DNA of 8,540 bases from a bacterium (GTDB lineage Bacteria; SZUA-79; Acidulodesulfobacterales; Acidulodesulfobacteraceae), in the NCBI GenBank assembly GCA_021791295.1, contig JAJYWW010000169.1, forward strand, positions 1 through 8,540, written 5' to 3'. A program made the translations under genes and the position numbers. Below are positions 5,174 through 8,540 of this stretch, in pieces; position 1 is the first letter of the stretch, and each line of letters begins with the position of its first letter. The notes under the pieces are model-generated. The model worked only from the letters and a program-made list of their open reading frames with translations. It ran no database searches and was not told the origin of the DNA.

Positions 5174-6262
5174 TCAAAACAGCGAATCTTCCCCGTCTTT
5201 TGAAAGACCGAAATGTTTGTATGCAAGTTCGGTGGCAATTCTGCCTTTTTTGGAGCGCTGTATAAAACCGCAGGCGACTAAATACGGCTCTACGACATCT
5301 TCCAGCGTGTCCTTTTCGTCGTTCATAGCCTGCGCAATGGTTTCTATTCCGACGGGACCGCCGGCAAACTTTTCTATTACGGTTTTTAAGAAAAGTATAT
5401 CGTTCGAGTCCAAACCGAGTTCGTCTATTCCGAGGCTTTCAATGCCGAATTTTGCAACTTCGAGAGTTATGCGGTCTTTTTTAAGGTGCGCCATATAGTC
5501 CCTTAGGCGCCTTAAAAGCCTGTTGGCTATACGCGGAGTTCCTCTTGAACGGCGGGCTATCTCGAAAGCGGCTTCGCTTTCTATTCCTATGCCGTAAAGT
5601 TTTGCGCTTCTTATTACTATAACGGACAGTTCGTCGACGTCGTAATATTCCAGGCGGGCGGTAAAGCCGAATCTGTCCCTTAAAGGCGACGGTATAAGCC
5701 CCGCCCTCGTAGTCGCCCCGACTAACGTAAACCTCGGCAGGCTTATCCTTATAGACTTGGCGGTAGCTCCTTCGCCTATAATAATATCGAGCTTAAAATC
5801 TTCCATTGCGGGATAAAGCATTTCAGCCGCAGGTTTAGGAAGACGGTGGATTTCGTCGATAAAAATTATATCGCCGTTAGAAACGGCGGACAAAAGCGCC
5901 GCTACGTCGCCGGCTTTTTCTATGGACGGTCCCGAAGTAATTTTAATATTTACGCCGAGTTCTTTTGCTATAATGCCGGCAAGAGTAGTCTTGCCGAGAC
6001 CCGGGGGCCCGAAAAACAGCAGATGGTCGAGGTCGTAATGCCCAAGTTTTTCCGCTCTTTTTTTTGACGCGTTAATAAAAATCAGAAGGTTCTCTTTAAG
6101 TTTTTTCTGTCCTATGTATTCGTCGAAAGACAGAGGTCTTACGGGATTGTCGAAATCGACCGATTCTTTTTTTTCCGGCGATACGTAAGAAGAGGCGGAT
6201 TCGGGCTTGCCGTCAGAAATACTTTTCGGTTCTTTTTTGAACTCTTTTTTAAAAGAAGTCAT
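5174..6262 (-). CDS. ruvB: Holliday junction branch migration helicase RuvB
   Basis: RuvB is the AAA+ motor of the RuvAB complex: two hexameric rings pump DNA through a RuvA-bound Holliday junction. The 362 residues show NPVRPLSFDEYIGQ (39-52), Walker A GPPGLGKT (85-92), Walker B FIDEIHR (134-140), sensor 1 GATTRAG (182-188), the LRDRFG region (194-199) with the arginine finger, and a C-terminal winged-helix domain including DTLEDVVEPYL and FIQRSKKGR. The N-terminus has about 35 residues before the conserved core, charged and rich in Lys, Ser and Glu, roughly 20 more than in E. coli RuvB. The ATG is 21 bp after the ruvA stop, and no Shine-Dalgarno sequence is visible, so translation is probably coupled or A/U-driven. 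It is the last gene of the cluster. Confidence 0.97.
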   Translation of the reverse strand: MTSFKKEFKKEPKSISDGKPESASSYVSPEKKESVDFDNPVRPLSFDEYIGQKKLKENLLIFINASKKRAEKLGHYDLDHLLFFGPPGLGKTTLAGIIAKELGVNIKITSGPSIEKAGDVAALLSAVSNGDIIFIDEIHRLPKPAAEMLYPAMEDFKLDIIIGEGATAKSIRISLPRFTLVGATTRAGLIPSPLRDRFGFTARLEYYDVDELSVIVIRSAKLYGIGIESEAAFEIARRSRGTPRIANRLLRRLRDYMAHLKKDRITLEVAKFGIESLGIDELGLDSNDILFLKTVIEKFAGGPVGIETIAQAMNDEKDTLEDVVEPYLVACGFIQRSKKGRIATELAYKHFGLSKDGEDSLF

Positions 6263-6283
6263 AATTTACGTTGATTGATATTT

Positions 6284-7114
6284 TTATAATTTTTTTTGCG
6301 AATATATATATTTCAAACATTCGCGCATTAAATCTTCGGTATCGGTCGGAATTTTCCCTTCTTCTTTAGAAATGCCGAAAACTTTGCTCGCCGTATTAAA
6401 CGAGTCTATTCTTGAATAACCGAGCGCTTCAAGCGCAAGGGCGGACTCCATTATAATATCGGAAGGCTGTTTTTCTTTTGATTCGGCAGTTTTTCCTTTT
6501 GCCGTTTTATCGCCGCCATTTTTATTTTCGTCTTCGCTTTTTTCGGTTTCGCTTCCGGTTTTGCTTTTGCTTTTGCTTTTGCTTTTGCTTTCATTTTCGC
6601 TAATAGCTGCTGCGGGAGTATAATTTGCGTTTTCCGGTGCGTTCACATGGAGTTCGTTTGCGTTTATATCGTTATAAAGAGATGTTTTCTTAAGGATTTT
6701 ATTTTTTAGCTCCATTATAATCCTTTCGGCTTTGGACTGCCCTATGCCTTTTATGGAACATAGAGCCGATATATCCTGCGTCGTAAGAATATTAATAAGG
6801 CTGGATGCATTAATATTTGAAAGTATGGTAACGGCAAGTTTCGGCCCGACGTCTTTAACGTCCAATAGAAGCGAAAATACGTCTCTTTCTAAGGTTCCGT
6901 TAAAACCGTAAAGCGTTATCCTGTCTTCCCTGACGTAAGTGTAAATAAACAGGCTGAGCCGTTTTCCGCCACCTTCGTTTGCGCCGTAAAAAGATGCTCC
7001 GCTAAAATTAAGCATCGGAACGTAAACTTCGTAGCCTACGCCGTTTACTTCCAGTATAATCAGCGACTTTTCAGGGTCCCTGTATATGACGTTTCCGTGA
7101 AGATAAGCTATCAT
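6284..7114 (-). CDS. ruvA: Holliday junction DNA-binding protein RuvA with an enlarged linker
   Basis: RuvA forms tetramers that hold the Holliday junction in a square plane and dock RuvB. At 276 residues it is much longer than the usual 190-205. Domain I (1-62; starts MIAYLHGNVI, contains NGVGYEVYVP) and domain II with two helix-hairpin-helix motifs (VKDVGPKLAVTIL at 86-98; IKGIGQSKAERI at 121-132) are normal. Domain III, which contacts RuvB, starts near residue 219 (DIIMESALALEALGYS) and runs to the C-terminus. The extra length is all in the II-III linker (about 143-218), which is low-complexity and charged and includes a run of five Ser-Lys pairs. The linker is naturally flexible and variable in this family, so function is probably kept. 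No Shine-Dalgarno sequence precedes the ATG. It lies 51 bp after ruvC and 21 bp before ruvB. Confidence 0.95.
   Translation of the reverse strand: MIAYLHGNVIYRDPEKSLIILEVNGVGYEVYVPMLNFSGASFYGANEGGGKRLSLFIYTYVREDRITLYGFNGTLERDVFSLLLDVKDVGPKLAVTILSNINASSLINILTTQDISALCSIKGIGQSKAERIIMELKNKILKKTSLYNDINANELHVNAPENANYTPAAAISENESKSKSKSKSKTGSETEKSEDENKNGGDKTAKGKTAESKEKQPSDIIMESALALEALGYSRIDSFNTASKVFGISKEEGKIPTDTEDLMRECLKYIYSQKKL
6559..6588. repeat. Hexanucleotide tandem repeat (TTTTGC)5 inside ruvA
   Basis: Five perfect copies of TTTTGC on the + strand (GCAAAA on the coding strand) encode alternating Ser and Lys in the RuvA linker. Because the unit is 6 bp, gain or loss by slippage keeps the reading frame and changes only linker length. 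The flanks (GGTT.. and TTTCAT..) break the pattern. Confidence 0.9.
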
Positions 7115-7165
7115 ATTTTATTTATATTATATTGCGTTGCATTGCATCGTATCGCCGTTTTTATT

Positions 7166-7690
7166 TTATAGTTCATTTATAAAATTTTTCATATCCGTCG
7201 CGCAGCATATCGCAATAGCCAGTGCATCCGATATATTGTCGTTAATTCTGCCGCTCAAAAATTCCGATACGCCGTAGGCGCCGGAAGAAGAACATATTAT
7301 TTTAAGAGCTTCTTTCATCCTGTTTTTATCCGCGCTCCCGCTGCCGGCGATACTTTTTTTAACAAACCTCGGCGGATATTCCCTGAGCTTTATATCCAAA
7401 TCCGAAGAGAGCATGCATATGACGCCGCGAGCCTGAGCAAGCTTGATTAAAGAAGACGGATTTATGCCGGAAAATACGGATTCTAAAGACATTATGCCGG
7501 GAGAATATTCGACGGCGATTTCTTTAAGCTCCGAGTACAGCTTAGATAAATTGTACGGAAATGTTTTATTTCTTACGTCTATTAAGCCGCATGACGATAA
7601 TTCAAAAGGTCTTCCGAATGACGGAAGGTCTAAGACCGCCCAACCGGTAAATCTCGACCCGGGGTCGACCCCTAAAATTCGATAGCCCAT
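7166..7690 (-). CDS. ruvC: Crossover junction endodeoxyribonuclease RuvC
   Basis: RuvC is the resolvase that nicks Holliday junctions symmetrically with two Mg ions, working with RuvAB. The 174 residues are of normal length. Visible features are LGVDPGSRFTGWAV (6-19) with catalytic Asp9, SLESVF (68-73) with Glu70, KLAQARGV (83-90), SIAGSGSADKNRM (113-125), and DNISDALAIAI (151-161) with Asp155. In typical members the last motif reads D/H-x-x-D-A-L-A. Here the residue three before Asp155 is Asn152, and an Asp sits one further back (151), so the fourth metal ligand is either shifted or altered. The ATG at 7690 lies 34 bp after the yebC stop with no terminator between them and no visible Shine-Dalgarno sequence, consistent with a shared transcript. 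Confidence 0.95.
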   Translation of the reverse strand: MGYRILGVDPGSRFTGWAVLDLPSFGRPFELSSCGLIDVRNKTFPYNLSKLYSELKEIAVEYSPGIMSLESVFSGINPSSLIKLAQARGVICMLSSDLDIKLREYPPRFVKKSIAGSGSADKNRMKEALKIICSSSGAYGVSEFLSGRINDNISDALAIAICCATDMKNFINEL

Positions 7691-7724
7691 AAAGCATAAA
7701 AAAAATTAAAATTTAATCTTAATT

Positions 7725-8459
7725 TCAATCTTGCTGTTCCTGCAATTCAAAATTTGCGTAAACGTTCTGAATGCCTTCTATTTCATCGAGCGCATCCATA
7801 AGTTTAATCATCTGGTCGGCTTCCTTGCCTTTAAGTTCTATATTTGTCTGGGGAATATACGAAATTTCGGAAAATTTTTCTTTTACGCCTTTTGCTTCAA
7901 AGGCGGATTTGACGTTCTCGAAATCTTTTACCTCGCTGTAAACCAAAATTTCGTCTTCTTCGGTTTTTACGTCTTCCGCTCCCGCTTCCAAAGCTATTTC
8001 CATAATAGCGTCCTCGGTATTAGTCGCCGCATCGAACCCCGTCACGCCTTTTTTATTAAACATCCACATAACGCAACCGGATTCGCCTAAACTTCCGCCG
8101 TGCCTCGAAAGAGCGTGCCTGACTTCCGATACCGTCCTGTTTCTGTTGTCGGTCAGCGTTTCTATAAGAAGAGCGACGCCGGCAGGTCCGTATCCTTCGT
8201 ATATTATCTCTTCGTAGGTTTCCCCTTCAAGCTCTCCAGCGCCTTTTTTAATTGCCCTTTCGATGTTTTCTTTGGGCATATTGTTTGCTTTTGCTTCATC
8301 TACGGCAAGCCTTAAGCGCGGATTGGACGAAATATCTTTTCCGCCTATTCTCGTGCTGGTAATTATTTCCCTGATTATATTAGTAAAAATCCTGCCTCTT
8401 TTTGCGTCTATCGCTCCCTTTTTTCTTTTAATCGTGCTCCATTTGCTATGACCCGACAT
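7725..8459 (-). CDS. yebC: YebC/TACO1-family protein (translation-associated factor)
   Basis: This 244-residue cytoplasmic protein starts with the family hallmark MSGHSKWSTIKRKKGAIDAKRG and continues with NPRLRLAVDEAKANNMPKENIERAI, IYEGYGPAGVALLIE, TDNRNRTVSEVRH and GGSLGESGCVMWMF. Length and order are standard, and no part is missing. The family was long annotated as a transcriptional regulator. More recent work on YebC/TACO1 proteins points to a ribosome-associated role, helping translation of proline-rich stretches. It is the first gene of the yebC-ruvC-ruvA-ruvB run, a common neighbourhood in bacteria. AGGAGG lies 8 nt upstream of the ATG, the strongest ribosome binding site of the cluster. 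Confidence 0.97.
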   Translation of the reverse strand: MSGHSKWSTIKRKKGAIDAKRGRIFTNIIREIITSTRIGGKDISSNPRLRLAVDEAKANNMPKENIERAIKKGAGELEGETYEEIIYEGYGPAGVALLIETLTDNRNRTVSEVRHALSRHGGSLGESGCVMWMFNKKGVTGFDAATNTEDAIMEIALEAGAEDVKTEEDEILVYSEVKDFENVKSAFEAKGVKEKFSEISYIPQTNIELKGKEADQMIKLMDALDEIEGIQNVYANFELQEQQD

Positions 8460-8467
8460 ACCGCTAA

Positions 8468-8540
8468 CCTCCTAAAAAAGTATAATAAAAATAAAATAAC
8501 TTATATATTATAATATATTATATGGTGCGAAAGGGGGGAC
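8468..8540 (-). promoter_or_regulatory. yebC ribosome binding site and AT-rich promoter region
   Basis: CCTCCT at 8468-8473 is AGGAGG on the coding strand, ideally spaced from the yebC ATG. Upstream, TATAATATATTATAATATATAA (8500-8525, read on the - strand) offers overlapping -10-like hexamers, but no clear -35 box can be chosen before the window ends. This is the likely start region of the yebC-ruvCAB transcript. Confidence 0.4.

Noticed and set aside
4995..5498. Open frame of 167 codons on the + strand
   Set aside because: It runs antisense through the inverted repeat and the 3' end of ruvB, shows no family features and has no ribosome site; it is a shadow of ruvB.
7120..7155. Near-repetitive TTGCATTGCATCGTATCG string between ruvC and ruvA
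   Set aside because: The short imperfect repetition forms no convincing hairpin or site; probably simple sequence.

Overview
The window comes from an AT-rich Gram-negative bacterium. The envelope genes show this: LpxC makes lipid A, and a Sec-exported beta-barrel protein ends in a C-terminal phenylalanine. The sequence alone does not fix the lineage. Gene content and protein style (monocarboxylate-type sodium symporter, porin with an R-Q-A-Y / G-R-M-P core, yebC-ruvCAB order) fit a deltaproteobacterial-like or related uncultured anaerobic group, but this is only an inference.

Layout from left to right. (1) Positions 1-974, + strand: the C-terminal part of an SSS-family (MctP-like) solute symporter, cut by the window edge. 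(2) 1013-1819: a small hicA-hicB toxin-antitoxin pair on the - strand. It is framed by two direct copies, exactly 700 bp apart and about 90% identical, of a two-hairpin intergenic element. (3) 1839-3545, - strand: a porin-like outer membrane protein. Its promoter has a good -35 box and an A/T-rich upstream block, and its roughly 145-nt leader can fold into a three-way junction. (4) 3801-4778, - strand: lpxC. (5) 4779-5173: a 395-bp gene-free stretch with a truncated third copy of the repeat element and a perfect 29-bp inverted repeat carrying the same terminal motif. (6) 5174-8459, - strand: yebC-ruvC-ruvA-ruvB, a classic cluster for Holliday-junction processing plus a translation-associated factor. 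It is tightly spaced and probably one transcript starting upstream of yebC.

Everything after the symporter is on the - strand. RuvC, RuvA and RuvB together migrate and resolve Holliday junctions. YebC is a frequent operon partner without a direct role in recombination. LpxC and the porin contribute to the outer membrane.

The most notable non-genic content is a dispersed family of intergenic elements. Full copies have hairpin A (ACTCCCGAC/GTCGGGAGT), a bulged hairpin B directly preceded by GGAG, and a tail with TGACACC followed by T residues. One stem pair has changed compensatorily between the copies. On the - strand, hairpin A is followed by a T-run, so it would act as a terminator for the genes beside it. 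Other points to check are an Asn at an expected catalytic Asp/His position of RuvC, an enlarged low-complexity linker in RuvA containing a hexanucleotide repeat, and the porin leader structure. I found no rRNA, tRNA, CRISPR array or transposase gene.
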